Made by a program: the position numbers and the translations under genes. Positions 54,840-64,000 of a stretch of 64,000 nt of DNA are shown here, in pieces. How positions within the stretch are numbered: position 1 is the stretch's first letter; each line of letters begins with the position of its first letter. The notes below the pieces were generated by a model. That model saw only the letters and a program-made list of their open reading frames with translations, was not told the origin of the DNA and ran no database searches. Where the stretch lies: NCBI RefSeq assembly GCF_947172395.1, contig NC_069095.1, positions 6,510,001 to 6,574,000 on the forward strand, written 5' to 3'. The DNA is from Bicyclus anynana. Taxonomy: Eukaryota > Arthropoda > Insecta > Lepidoptera > Nymphalidae.

Positions 54840-55202
54840 TCTATACTTATAATAAATCTGTAGAGAGGTCAATTCTATACATGAAATATATTTCCAAAAA
54901 CATATCAGGGGGTGATTAGTGATCGATACTGATGCCAAAAATGCAATCAGTAAAATTTCTGTCTGCATGTTAGTTATAGAAACAAAAATTACTCGACGGT
55001 TTTTAACGAAACTTAGTACAATTATTCTTCATACTGCTAGGCAGGTTATAGTATGCTTTTCATCACGCTACGATCAATAGGAGCAGAGCAGTGAAGGTAA
55101 ATGTTAGGAAAACGGGAGAAGTTACTCCATTTTTACAGCGATACTACTGTAAGGGCTGGATTGAATATTTTAAGGGCAGACAAAGTCGCGGGCGTCCGCT
55201 AG
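54840..55202 (+). mobile_element. Helitron, single-unit relative of the composite family, about 363 bp
   Basis: Starts TCTATACTTATAATAAATCTG, ends GACAAAGTCGCGGGCGTCCG then CTAG|T. Confidence 0.7.
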
Positions 55203-55542
55203 TTCTTCATAATATTGTTATATACTCCATAATGAAGAACGTTATGAGACCGATTTAAGTGAAGAAATAGATCCATATGGGTTATGTTATTCCTACGTTA
55301 CAAAATAACATTGTATATTGTACAGAAAAAGTATACAACTAACTGGACATTATAAATAAAAATCTATTCATCACTTGGACCATAACATAAACATACACAG
55401 TGCAACTATATAATTAGATAAGGAAGCATCCACGCAATGTGTCGGTCAAGTTTGATTTGTTATTACTATATTATTAATAACAGACTGCGTCATTATTGAC
55501 ATGAACCACGAAACACGATTGTTTAAGAATTAACTAACTCTC

Positions 55543-55618
55543 GGGGCACGGTACAGTCCCCGTTCGCATTCACGTTCAAAGAATTTGTGTTATCAGCTTC
55601 TTGCAGTAATATAAAAAG
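55543..55618 (+). promoter_or_regulatory. Candidate promoter of M8
   Basis: Inverted G/C blocks GGGG...CCCC at 55543-55561 (possible kappaB half-sites) and a good TATA box TATAAAAAG at 55610-55618. Transcription would start near 55640, leaving about 55 bases of leader before the ATG. Confidence 0.5.
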
Positions 55619-55694
55619 CCATTATGCTAATTTGTACGTACTTGTAAATATATCTCAAAGAAAAGAGTTCTGTGAGGAGATAAATATCGTGAAA

Positions 55695-57227
55695 ATGAAG
55701 TTCACGTCTTTGTTGATCTTAATTTTGGGTGTGTTTTCGTTGTTTATCGGAGCGAGCGATGCGCGACCTAAAATACCAATTAATGCTATCAGGAAAGGAG
55801 CACGTGCAGTTGTGAGTATATAATATCATTAAAATTAAACATATAAATCACACTAATATTATAAATGCGAAAGTTTGTGTTAGTATGTGTGTGTGTTAAA
55901 GTGTGTATGTTTGTTCCTCCTTTGCGGAAAGAAAATAGATTTAATCTGGACTAACACATAGGCTTTTCATTCCGGAAAAGTCCATGGTTCCTGCGGGATT
56001 TGTGAAAAACTGAATTCCACGCGGACGATGATATTAATATAATGTAATCTTCCTTTTAGCATTTAAGATATCTGTATAGTTTTTCATCATGTATATTTTT
56101 TATTGTCGAAACAGAAACTGACAGACACAGTATTTTTCAAAAAACATATAATGTAAGAATCTAAATCAATTTTACCTGGGATCTCAACAATGTCAGGTAA
56201 AATAATTTAGATATTCTACTAGGTAATACTATCAGCTTGTTATTTACAATTTAGGGAAGTGTGTACGAATGTTTGTTAATCTTTCACTCGAAAATTGCTG
56301 AATAGATTATTAGATAGAACGCAGGATGCGTTAATACGTGAGCTACTTTACAACCCTCTAAATCCATTATTCCTGTGGGATTTGGTTAATGATGATGATG
56401 ATGTATGGATGTTTCTTACTCTTCGTGGATTTTTTGGATAAGATTTACTATTAAAAGGCGTAGCCATCCTCTAAATACGCGATTCTCCAGGACATTTAAA
56501 TGGAAGTTATTGCTGGAAAGTTACCAGTAACTGTAACTTTAAATTCCAAATTTAAATCTACGTAATAATTTGTTACCGGTTTCAGAGACCGCAGGTAGGC
56601 GGTTAGGGGTAGAAATATAGAGTAGGTGTATGGATTAAAATAAACTTTGTAAACAGTCATAAATTCATATTGTTATCGCCGCGTTGGCCGCTTTTAAATT
56701 TACATGTTCTTAATAAATAGTGTAGGAAATAGTAGTCTGTGACGGATATGACGTCGCTCGATCTGCCGAGCCGTCCACATCTCGTGTTGTGTAATTCTTT
56801 ATGGGTTACTTGGGATTGGCGGGAAGAGTGACTTGAGTGGAAAAGGGGAGTGTTTGATATCAGTCAAAGGATCATTTAACCCTACACACATCGTTCACAA
56901 GTGCGTGACTCCACTCAAGGTCATTCTCTGCCATTCTAGGGTCTTATTTTGGTTACATTTTGATTTGTTAATTAAGTTGTCCTGATAAGTGTTATGAATC
57001 ATAACCTTTGTTCGACATTTTGTTTGTTGTTTGACTTTTGAGTTTGTTTGACTTTTGAGTCCTATAATACCTAATAGATTCTGTAGTTAGTAGTTTTGGT
57101 ACATTTATATAAATTGCTCACAATAGCTTAAACTTGTTTTCAGGGTAAAGGATTAAGAATGATCAACTATGCCAGCACAGCACACGATATTGCGAGCATG
57201 TTCCATAAGAAAAAAAGGAAACACTAG
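55695..57227 (+). CDS. Canonical moricin M8, two exons (55695-55811; 57144-57227)
   Basis: Predicted 66-residue precursor, the classical moricin length, giving a mature peptide of about 42 residues that permeabilises bacterial membranes. Exon 1 (39 codons): signal MKFTSLLILILGVFSLFIGA, SDARPKIPINAIRKGARAV; donor GTT|GTGAGT, phase 0. Exon 2 (27 codons): GKGLRMINYASTAHDIASMF, then the strongly basic tail HKKKRKH, TAG. The KIPIxAI and GKGLRxIN...ASTAxD motifs and the KKKRKH end mark it as a true alpha-moricin rather than the GG-type of M2-M6. Its promoter differs too. Intron about 1.3 kb with a truncated Helitron. AATAAA near 57391. Confidence 0.95.
55850..56028 (+). mobile_element. Truncated mini-Helitron in the M8 intron
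   Basis: Starts CACTAATATTATAAATGCG and contains CCGGAAAAGTCCATGGTTCC. It stops within the terminal hairpin (CACGCGGACG) without CTAG. Confidence 0.6.
56740..57010. repeat. Dispersed repeat, inverse relative at about 18700-18990
   Basis: Shares ATTCTTTATGGGTTACTT, GGGAAGAGTGACTTGAGTGG and AACCTTTGTTCGACAT with the inverted copy. Probably an unclassified transposon. Confidence 0.6.
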
Positions 57228-57723
57228 AACAATACGATGAGAAGAGAAAAAAATTGCGAGAACACTTGGTTGTTATTTGATTTACTACAATATTTTTGGT
57301 ACCGGTTATTGTACATGACAGCTGAACGGTTTAATCACTTCACTTAAGGAAATATTTAGCATTAGTTAATTTACCAACCGAAATACTCCTAAACTAATAA
57401 AAATACCTGTATGCTACATTAACCTAGTACATATAGACATAGGATATAGCTTTTATAAATGAGGAAGTTTTGACCTTTTTGTATACTGAAATGTATATTT
57501 TTCTTCTAGATATGTAGTAGATATATATTTCAGGTCACTGTTTTGAAATATATCTAATATTTCAAAACAGTTGGTTACCTACCATAAAACTAAAATTATA
57601 CATAAGTAGATATAGTTAGATAGAGTTTGTTACTTTACCAATTAGATAAGTTTTTACTATTGCGTACACTAAAGGTAATATTTTGTAAACATGAGATAAA
57701 AAGTTGAAGATTTATTATGACAG
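57228..57723. other. 3' flank of M8
   Basis: Poly-A signal near 57391. A hairpin CTGTTTTGAAATA / TATTTCAAAACAG at 57538-57570. No further gene. Confidence 0.4.
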
Positions 57724-57910
57724 TAGCTGACGACGCGCGGTTTCACCCGCGTGGTTCCCGTTCCCGTAAGAATACGGGGATAATATATAGCATATAGCCT
57801 TCCTCGATAAATGCGCTGTCTAACACTGAAAGAATTTTTTTAAATCGAATCGGTAGTTCCTGAGATTAGCGCGTTCAATCAATAAAACAAACAAAATCTT
57901 CAGCTTTATA
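57724..57910 (-). mobile_element. Mini-Helitron, GCGCGG-hairpin type, inverted
   Basis: Inverse of the 10669 element: GCTGACGACGCGCGGTTTC at the left, CTTCAGCTTTATAA at the right. The terminal CTAG is mutated. Confidence 0.6.
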
Positions 57911-57971
57911 ACTTTACGTGGTGGCGTTACAGGGTATTAATAGTAATGTAATAGAATTTCATGTGTGTGTA

Positions 57972-58245
57972 CGGTGTGTTTGTATACTTATTTATCGTAT
58001 GAAAATCATACATACATATTTGATAGAAGCAGGCGTTACTTTGCGGAAGTTCATCAAGTTATATAATGATTTATTTATTTTGCTCCTGAGGATGCTCCGG
58101 TTTCGGGGTGAAACGTACGTAGAGAGTATTTTGTCGGACCTGGATGACGTTGTCGCATGGGTTCGTCGACTTTTCGCGGATGATAGCAAAATAAATAAAT
58201 CATTATATAATCATAAATACGATAAATAAGTATGCAAACACGCCG
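57972..58245. mobile_element. MITE, 274 bp, inverted ends plus second inner inverted repeat
   Basis: Outer ends CGGTGTGTTTGTATACTTA and inverted CGGCGTGTTTGCATACTTA; inner arms ATAATGATTTATTTATTTTG (58061) and its inverse (58189). Confidence 0.7.
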
Positions 58246-58569
58246 AATATTCTTTTAATAATAAGCACTTGGAACAAAAATATATTGTACTCGTTTGTAA
58301 ACGTTACATCAAAGGCTACAAGTTATTGTGAGCCGTGCTGGAGACGTGTGAAGCCTGTCCAAATATTATTCTCTTTCAGCAAACAATATATTTTATTCTT
58401 TTATTACAAATTCACAGCTTCTAACTTAGAAAATCATATATTTATTCTGTTTTCAACTAAAATTCAATAAATATTGGACTAACTTATTTAATTCTTTGTT
58501 CCTTTATCAGCCTCTGCTCCTTCTATAGATTTTACACTTGGCCAATGGAGGATGTTGACCTTTTAAATT

Positions 58570-58785
58570 GACGGCCTCCGTGGCGCAGTGGTATGCGCGG
58601 TGGATTTACAAGACGGATTTCCTAGGTACTGGGTTTTCTTAATTGGTCCAGGTCTGCCTGGTAGGACGCTTCGACCGTGGCTAGTTTTACCACCCTACCG
58701 GCAAATACGTATCGCCAAATTGTATTATCACTTACCATCAGATGAGATTGTAGTACAGGGCTAACTTACAAAGAATAAAAAAAAG
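58570..58785 (+). mobile_element. SINE-B, internally deleted
   Basis: Head CGTGGCGCAGTGG, B box lost, body resumes at TTTTCTTAATTGGTCCAGG; A-rich tail. Confidence 0.75.
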
Positions 58786-59212
58786 TTTGCTACCTTACCG
58801 TAGGTAGGTACTTACGAGTTTTTATGACAGAGGCATTGTCTGACTAACTTCAGCCTCTATAAAATGATTCCGGCTTCTGTGCTTCCTAACACTTATAATT
58901 TGCACCTTTAAGGCCCCCTTAAGGCAAGAGTGAATAGGCATTTTCTAGGCATGCGCGCTCCAACCTAGACCTCATCATTGCTTTCCACTGGACATTATTG
59001 TAGTCAAGTGTAAGTCTGTTAAGAATGAAAAAAAAATGTCTAGCTATCTGTCTCTCATTCTTTGTTATTGCTTTCATCCTAACCCTGGTAAAGGCTCAAT
59101 CAATACGTGTTTATGGTGATTAGGAAAATTATTATTTTATAATCATCATCATCATCATCACTATCATCATCACCATCATCATCATCATCCGAAAAGGCAC
59201 AGGTCATATTTT
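58786..59212. other. Spacer with (CAT)n microsatellite
   Basis: 59143-59190 is an ATC/CAT microsatellite. 58790-59140 shows a degraded SINE-B-like tail (TTGTAGTCAAGTGTAAGTC at 58999). No gene. Confidence 0.5.
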
Positions 59213-59480
59213 TCGACGGCCGCGTGGCGCAGTGGGTAGTGACCCTGCTTTCTGCATCCACGGCCGTGGGTTCGATTCCCACAACTGGAAAATATTTGTG
59301 TGATAAGCATGGGTGTTTTCCAGTGTCTGTGTGTATTTATACATTATATAAGTATTTATATGTAGTATATAAATGTATATGAATATTATAATATCAACTA
59401 TATTAGTACCCATAACACAAGCTACTCTGTATGCTTACTTTGGGGCTAGATAGTGATGTATATTGTTTAAGTATATATAT
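59213..59480 (+). mobile_element. SINE-D, tRNA-derived
   Basis: Head GACGGCCGCGTGGCGCAGTGG with B box GGTTCGATTCC, body with GTGATAAGCATGGGTG and GGGGCTAGATAGTGATGTAT, AT-rich tail. Single copy here. Not a tRNA gene: the head does not close into an acceptor stem. Confidence 0.75.
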
Positions 59481-59696
59481 ATCACAGCTCTATAATGATT
59501 TTTAATCATAATAAATTGTTATTTACATCGATATAGAATAGGTGCGCGAATTGTTTTATTCTAATGGTTATTTAATTATTTTCTTACTACAAAGTAGCTG
59601 AATTATGATCAAGGAAATTTATTCCCAAGAAATAGGTAAGTAACTGTAATAGTTTCAAATGATTATAGAAATAAGATGACAAAGTCGCATGCAGAA

Positions 59697-59911
59697 ATCC
59701 TCTTAATATTATAAACGCGAAAGTTTGTGTGGATGTTTGTTTGTATGTTTGTTACTCGTTAACGCCGCAACTACTGTACCGATTTGGCTAAAATTTAAAA
59801 CGAAGATAGATGGATTTACTGGATTATAACATGGGCCAAAATCACGAAATGGTTTTTGCATGATTTGCGGAAATCTGAATTCCACGCGGACGAAGACGCG
59901 GCGCCCGCTAA
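59697..59911 (+). mobile_element. Mini-Helitron
   Basis: Starts TCCTCTTAATATTATAAACG, ends ACGCGGACGAAGACGCGG then CGCCCGCTAA (mutated CTAG). Confidence 0.6.
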
Positions 59912-60407
59912 TCAGAGGCATGCACTTCATAGATGCAAAAAAGCACTGCCTACCCTGGGTATCAATACAAACCTATGCTGGACTACAGTATACATAGATG
60001 GACAGAGAATTTTCCAATTTTTGCTTAAAGTGCATACCCTAGTTGAAAACCTTAGCACGCCACTTCCGCTAGTCTATGATAATTGATAAACAATACATTG
60101 TATTCATAACTTGACTTCTATGAGGAATTTGTAATAATATAATGAATTAAGAAGACACATAAATGATTTTTAATTCACAACATTCCTAACATTAAGAAAG
60201 CTAAGTATAATTATAATTAAACACGAATTTGCTAATTAACAGTTTCGCAACTGTGTTTGACGGTAATTACGGTTTTGTGTCATTCTTTTAATTAAACTGT
60301 ACAAAAGTTCCAAATTGAGACAAAAAGTTTACCGTTGGTAATTATTAATACAGCTCGGCAGTTAGACTATGTCTATAGTATATTCTGAAGATATTGTAGG
60401 TTTATTC
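59912..60407. other. No recognisable gene
   Basis: AT-rich; nothing supportable. Confidence 0.4.
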
Positions 60408-60826
60408 AGTAAAAGACTTGGTCGCTAACTATGGGCTTCATAAAAAGGCTCAGAGTCACACAGCGGGCAATTGAACGAGCTATGTTATGAGTATCTCTTC
60501 GTGATCGAATCAGAAATGAGGAGATCTGCAGAAGAACCAAAGTCACCGGTATAGCTCAACGAGTTGGGAAGCTGAAGTGGCAATGGGCGGGGCACTTAGT
60601 TCGAAAGTCCCATAGACGTTGGGGTCCCAAAGTGCTGGAATGGCGACCCCGCACTAGTAAGCGTAGTGTCGGTCGACCCCCCACCAGGTGGACTGTCGAC
60701 ATCAAGCGATTCGCAGGGATTCGCTGGATGCAAGTGGCTCAGTATCGTGATGTTTAGAAGTCCATACAAAAGGCCTATGTCCTGCAGTGGACGTCCATCG
60801 GCTGATATGATGATGATGATGATGAT
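60408..60826 (+). pseudogene. RTE-type LINE, 3' fragment
   Basis: Close relative of 50890-51290, from ACTTGGTCGCTAACTATGGG to the stop and (ATG)n tail. Shares CCTGCAGTGGACGTCCATCG. Multiple frameshifts. Confidence 0.8.
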
Positions 60827-61597
60827 TCAGTAAAAAATCTCTACACAAAGTATGGGACAGATGGTGGTGTTAAATCCCCGTGCCTCACAGGTGCACGTTT
60901 TACGATGGTGATACCTCAGACCAATTATAGAAGGACCTGTATCGCACTCATAGTCACAAACAAAATTGTCTGTAATTTTCTGAGGAAAACGAGCTTAGAT
61001 TTTGTATATATCTTATACTAAACTTGAAGTTTTTGCTCGTTTTTTACACAATTCAATTACACAAAAACTTATTTTTACGGAGCTCTTTAATGGACGAACA
61101 CGATTACAACTATTTAACATCGATTCTATAGAGACAGTTTTTATAATCGCATTAGATCGTTGATCATATACTTTGACAGAAAAGTATCGTCTAGCGAGGC
61201 AGGTCCTATACAATAATTGGTCTGAGGGTGATACCCAACTATAACAACATAGGTATTCAGCAAACCACTCCCTAGTTTTTATCATTTGCGTAATCTTTAC
61301 CTCTTTATACTTACTATTCTTTTTTATATAAATATTCTTTAAAAAAAAATCTACAACAGTTTAATAAGATTTATGTTTTCATTGTATAAACCCAATTTCT
61401 TTACTTTGTTAAAAAAGTACCTACGCTACGTGGTTTTATTATAAAGTTACTTATCTTCAAACGAGCATCGAACCAAGCAGTTGGAGAGTTGCTCATGAAT
61501 TCTCGACACGCATAAAATAAATCAATTTAATTCGTAACGTGCTTTGTGAATCGTAAAACGAACTGGTTTCTTGCAACTACTGTACTTTTCTGATGTA
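60827..61597. other. Upstream region of M9; no other gene
   Basis: 60880-60910 is a fragment of the SINE-C body (CCCGTGCCTCACAGGTGCACG). The rest is AT-rich without supportable features. Confidence 0.4.
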
Positions 61598-61642
61598 GGG
61601 ATTTACTTAAATATACGTATTTTCCCTATCTGTTGTATAAAA
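61598..61642 (+). promoter_or_regulatory. Candidate promoter of M9
   Basis: GGGATTTACT (kappaB-like) at 61598 and a TATA box TATAAAA at 61636-61642, about 65 bases before the ATG. Confidence 0.45.
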
Positions 61643-61703
61643 CACTCGATAAATCTAGTAATGATTTCATTTTCCACCAGTACTTTGAAGAGTGGAGTGA
61701 AAA

Positions 61704-63597
61704 ATGAAGGTTCTATTCGTTTTTGTTCTCTTTACGTTGTGCACTCAAATTGTGTGGGGTGATACTATCCCTGTGCCTGGGATGACTACTACGACTACTA
61801 CAAAGCCTTGGACTAAACAAGTTAGAGAAGGACTGGTGGGTACAAAAATGGTCAAGTTTTTTTATGTGGAACTAATTTAATTTTACGTTTCAAATGCATT
61901 TTGTTTCGCGTACGAAGAAAGAAGTTCATTTGACACGCATTTTGCCTATCTATACTAATATTATGTCAGCCACTGACGATCAAGTTAGCTCACATGCATG
62001 CAGTGCTAACGGCTTGACAGCCGATAAAACTTATAGTGTGTTGGCATGGCAAGTATGTAACTTGGCATATACTTTCGATATTAGTAGCAAATTCTCTTCT
62101 TTTTAGAGCATGTGTATTGTATAGGTTGAAGTTATATAAAAGGTAATTTTTAAAAAATCACGTGCCTGCAGCGCTAACGGCTTGATAGTGTGTTGGTCGC
62201 GATCGGCATGATGTCATGCACGCGACCAGCACACATTCAGTTTTATCATATTTTTAATATACAGCACGGATGTAACTTGGCATATACTTTCGATATTAGT
62301 AGCAAATTCTCTTCGTTTTAGAGCATGTATAGGTTGAAGTTATTTAAAAGGTAATTTTCAAAAAATAAATAAATATTAATTAAATAACTATAATATAATA
62401 TAGACATAAACTATTTTTTAAAAAGTAATATAATTTGATGATAATAGGGCAATTCGTTATCTTAAATTAATGCTTCGAACACAAATAGGTACCTTGCCAA
62501 CTTTCTTTTTTATTTAAACGCTGCGAAAAAAAATGGTACGTTGAGTTGCTTTGAAAAACGAGATTGATGACCATTTGATTTGGAGGGCAGCCAACACCCC
62601 CTGCCAAGTATGAACTGTGTGTCAAGTATATAGTATTACTTAATTAGGCCGGCCACATACATTCGTTTTCCGTTTTCCGTGTTGGGAAAACCAAATGCAT
62701 GATGTCAATATAAAATACATATGAAGCAAATGTATGTTTGTTCCCGAACGGAACAAATTCTGAGCGTAAGTAACGAATGAGAGCCTTTGCGACAATATAC
62801 ATTCCGAATGTAGAAAAACGTAAAGTCTGCGGTAGTCTCACGGAATTCCAAATCGAAATTACGCATTAGGAAAACGAATAGGGACAACGAGCGCCCTCTA
62901 AAATCTGCCGCCCTAGTCTACTGGTTAATCCACCACTGCCGGCCTTAGACGTACAAATGATTTATACAGTTTAATAACTCTGTCTTTGCAACGAGATAGT
63001 TACTTAAAACAAGTTTCAACGATTTTAAATTGATTTGAAGTCTCAATAGCTCAGTGCTAAAGGGGCCGGACTCATCATCATACTCGGGTGGAGTGGTGGT
63101 GGTTCAAGCCCTGTCCGCTGGATGTTTCGTTTTAGACTTGGACTATACCTTGTCACTCAGTCAGTAAGATTTTATAAACAAGTAGTTTATATGGAAGTAC
63201 GCAAAGTAATAACGCTAAATCGCTTGGCGATACATTTTTACTTACGGTACGCTGTCGTGTAGAAACCGAAAGATGTGTGGACTTTCATCCAAATCCTAAC
63301 TAGTTAGCCTGCTTCTACCTTAGATTGCATCATCACTTGGGCTAACTGGTAAAGAATAACAAAAAAAGCCTTTCAATCTCGCCCAAACGAACTAATCTGA
63401 TTCAATTTAAATTTTAAAATATTCATTGAATTACTTTTCGAAGGATATTACCCACGTCAAATTTTGAAGCTATTACTTTCTCATTTTGATTTCAGAACAA
63501 AGTCTTACAAGCTGCTACAATAATAAGTAATGTACGACGAAATCACAATCGTCACGGACATCACAGAACATTACCAACAACAAAACCAAGAATTTAA
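61704..63597 (+). CDS. Unrecognised secreted Thr/His/Arg-rich peptide M9, two exons (61704-61835; 63496-63597)
   Basis: Predicted 77-residue precursor. Exon 1 (44 codons): clear signal peptide (MKVLFVFVLFTLCTQIVWG, cleavage before Asp20), then TIPVPGMTTTTTTKPWTKQV and REGL; donor CTG|GTGGGT, phase 0. Exon 2 (33 codons) after ATTTCAG: NKVLQAATIISNVRRNHNRH, GHHRTLPTTKPRI, TAA. The mature peptide has no cysteine and is strongly cationic, with a Thr run that could be O-glycosylated and TTKP near both ends. Layout (signal exon, phase-0 intron, short cationic second exon, TATA and kappaB-like promoter) matches the moricins. AAT.II.SNVRRN loosely recalls the moricin AAGTAH.IYS.VRNRN end. It may be a diverged moricin or an unrelated immune peptide. 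Confidence 0.65.
62041..62365. repeat. Duplicated 100-bp block flanking a hairpin, in the M9 intron
   Basis: 62052-62155 and 62270-62365 share CTTGGCATATACTTTCGATA, TTAGTAGCAAATTCTCTTC and ATAGGTTGAAGTTAT. Between them GTGTGTTGGTCGCG / CGCGACCAGCACAC forms a 14-bp stem (62190-62233). Confidence 0.75.
63041..63362 (+). mobile_element. SINE-E (tRNA-like head joined to SINE-B-type tail), in the M9 intron
   Basis: Head GTCTCAATAGCTCAGTG with a B-box-like GGTTCAAGCCC. The tail from 63205 is SINE-B (CTAAATCGCTTGGCGATAC... GGGCTAACTGGTAAAG). Confidence 0.55.
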
Positions 63598-64000
63598 GTA
63601 ATTAATAAGTAATTGTATATGAATTCACTGCGGGTAGTTGCCTCAACTGGTGACAGAAGGGCTGGCTCATTTTTGCGAAAGGAAATGTCTTCTTAGCTGT
63701 CCAGCGCGGAAATGCAGCCAGTATTCTTGCCACCATTCCACGTGGGCATGATTTGTGTAGTTATTAAAATAAGTTAGCTTAAGTTCCTTATTGTATATCT
63801 TAATTTAAAAAAAAAATATAAAATGAATTCTCGATCCTCCACAAACAAGAGAGACTAAGGTCGATTACCGCCCGTTAGAATAGAATTGAAATGAAATCGT
63901 CGATACCAACGACCTAGCACTAGTTATTTTACAGCAATTTTACCTATAAGTTACAAGATTATGCATTGAATAAATTAATCTTTGACAATATTAAATCATA
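63598..64000. other. 3' flank of M9
   Basis: Possible 3' UTR of M9 with AATAAA near 63969. No other gene seen. Confidence 0.4.

Noticed and set aside
55587..55694. Upstream extension of M8
   Set aside because: It has no ATG in frame and lies over the TATA box; the ATG at 55695 starts a perfect signal peptide.
57918..58229. 103-residue plus-strand frame
   Set aside because: Spans a MITE with inverted ends and nested inverted repeats; no conserved motif.

Overview
The window looks like AT-rich nuclear DNA of a moth or butterfly (Lepidoptera). Three things point that way: a family of moricin-type antimicrobial peptide genes, a class so far known from Lepidoptera; two abundant tRNA-derived SINE families of the kind described from noctuid moths; and many short non-autonomous Helitrons with the lepidopteran ends (5' TC..., 3' hairpin then CTAG, set between A and T). 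No prokaryotic features are present. All family names here come from reading the sequence and from memory; no search was run.

Left end (1-5.2 kb): two head-to-tail copies of an intronless asparagine synthetase gene, both on the minus strand. Copy B (2073-3728) is complete at 551 codons. Copy A (1-929) runs off the window after about 309 codons. The copies align over 929 coding bases without an indel and differ at about a dozen sites, so the duplication is recent or has been homogenised. A 121-codon open frame (1471-1833) of unknown nature lies between them.

5-22 kb is mostly mobile DNA: SINEs, mini-Helitrons, a hAT-type MITE with an 8-bp target duplication, a TTAA-type MITE with 40-bp inverted ends, and a GC-rich foldback element. 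It also holds an orphan moricin-type second exon (14847-14999).

22-58 kb is a moricin cluster of seven complete two-exon genes: M2 (-), M3 (+), M4 (-), M5 (+), M6 (-), M7 (+) and M8 (+). The first six form three divergent head-to-head pairs. Every first exon has exactly 39 codons and ends in phase 0 between the cationic N-terminal half and the hydrophobic C-terminal half of the peptide. M8 is a textbook 66-residue moricin; M2-M6 are the shorter GG-type; M7 has a 107-residue product with an unusual tyrosine-rich acidic tail. M4, M5 and M6 share a promoter cassette: a kappaB-like site, then GAGGAAAA, then TTTAAA exactly 18 bp later. This suggests joint immune induction through Rel/Dorsal factors. 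A further two-exon gene at 61704-63597 (M9) encodes a 77-residue secreted Thr/His/Arg-rich peptide that I do not recognise; it may be a very diverged moricin or a new effector.

Between the genes the most striking mobile structure is a three-layer nest at 39694-44400: a SINE split by a mariner transposon (39709-44021, flanked by TA), itself split by a deleted Jockey-type LINE (39950-42973, flanked by a 12-bp target duplication). Fragments of an RTE-type LINE, a CR1/Jockey-type LINE and a pogo-like transposase are also present.
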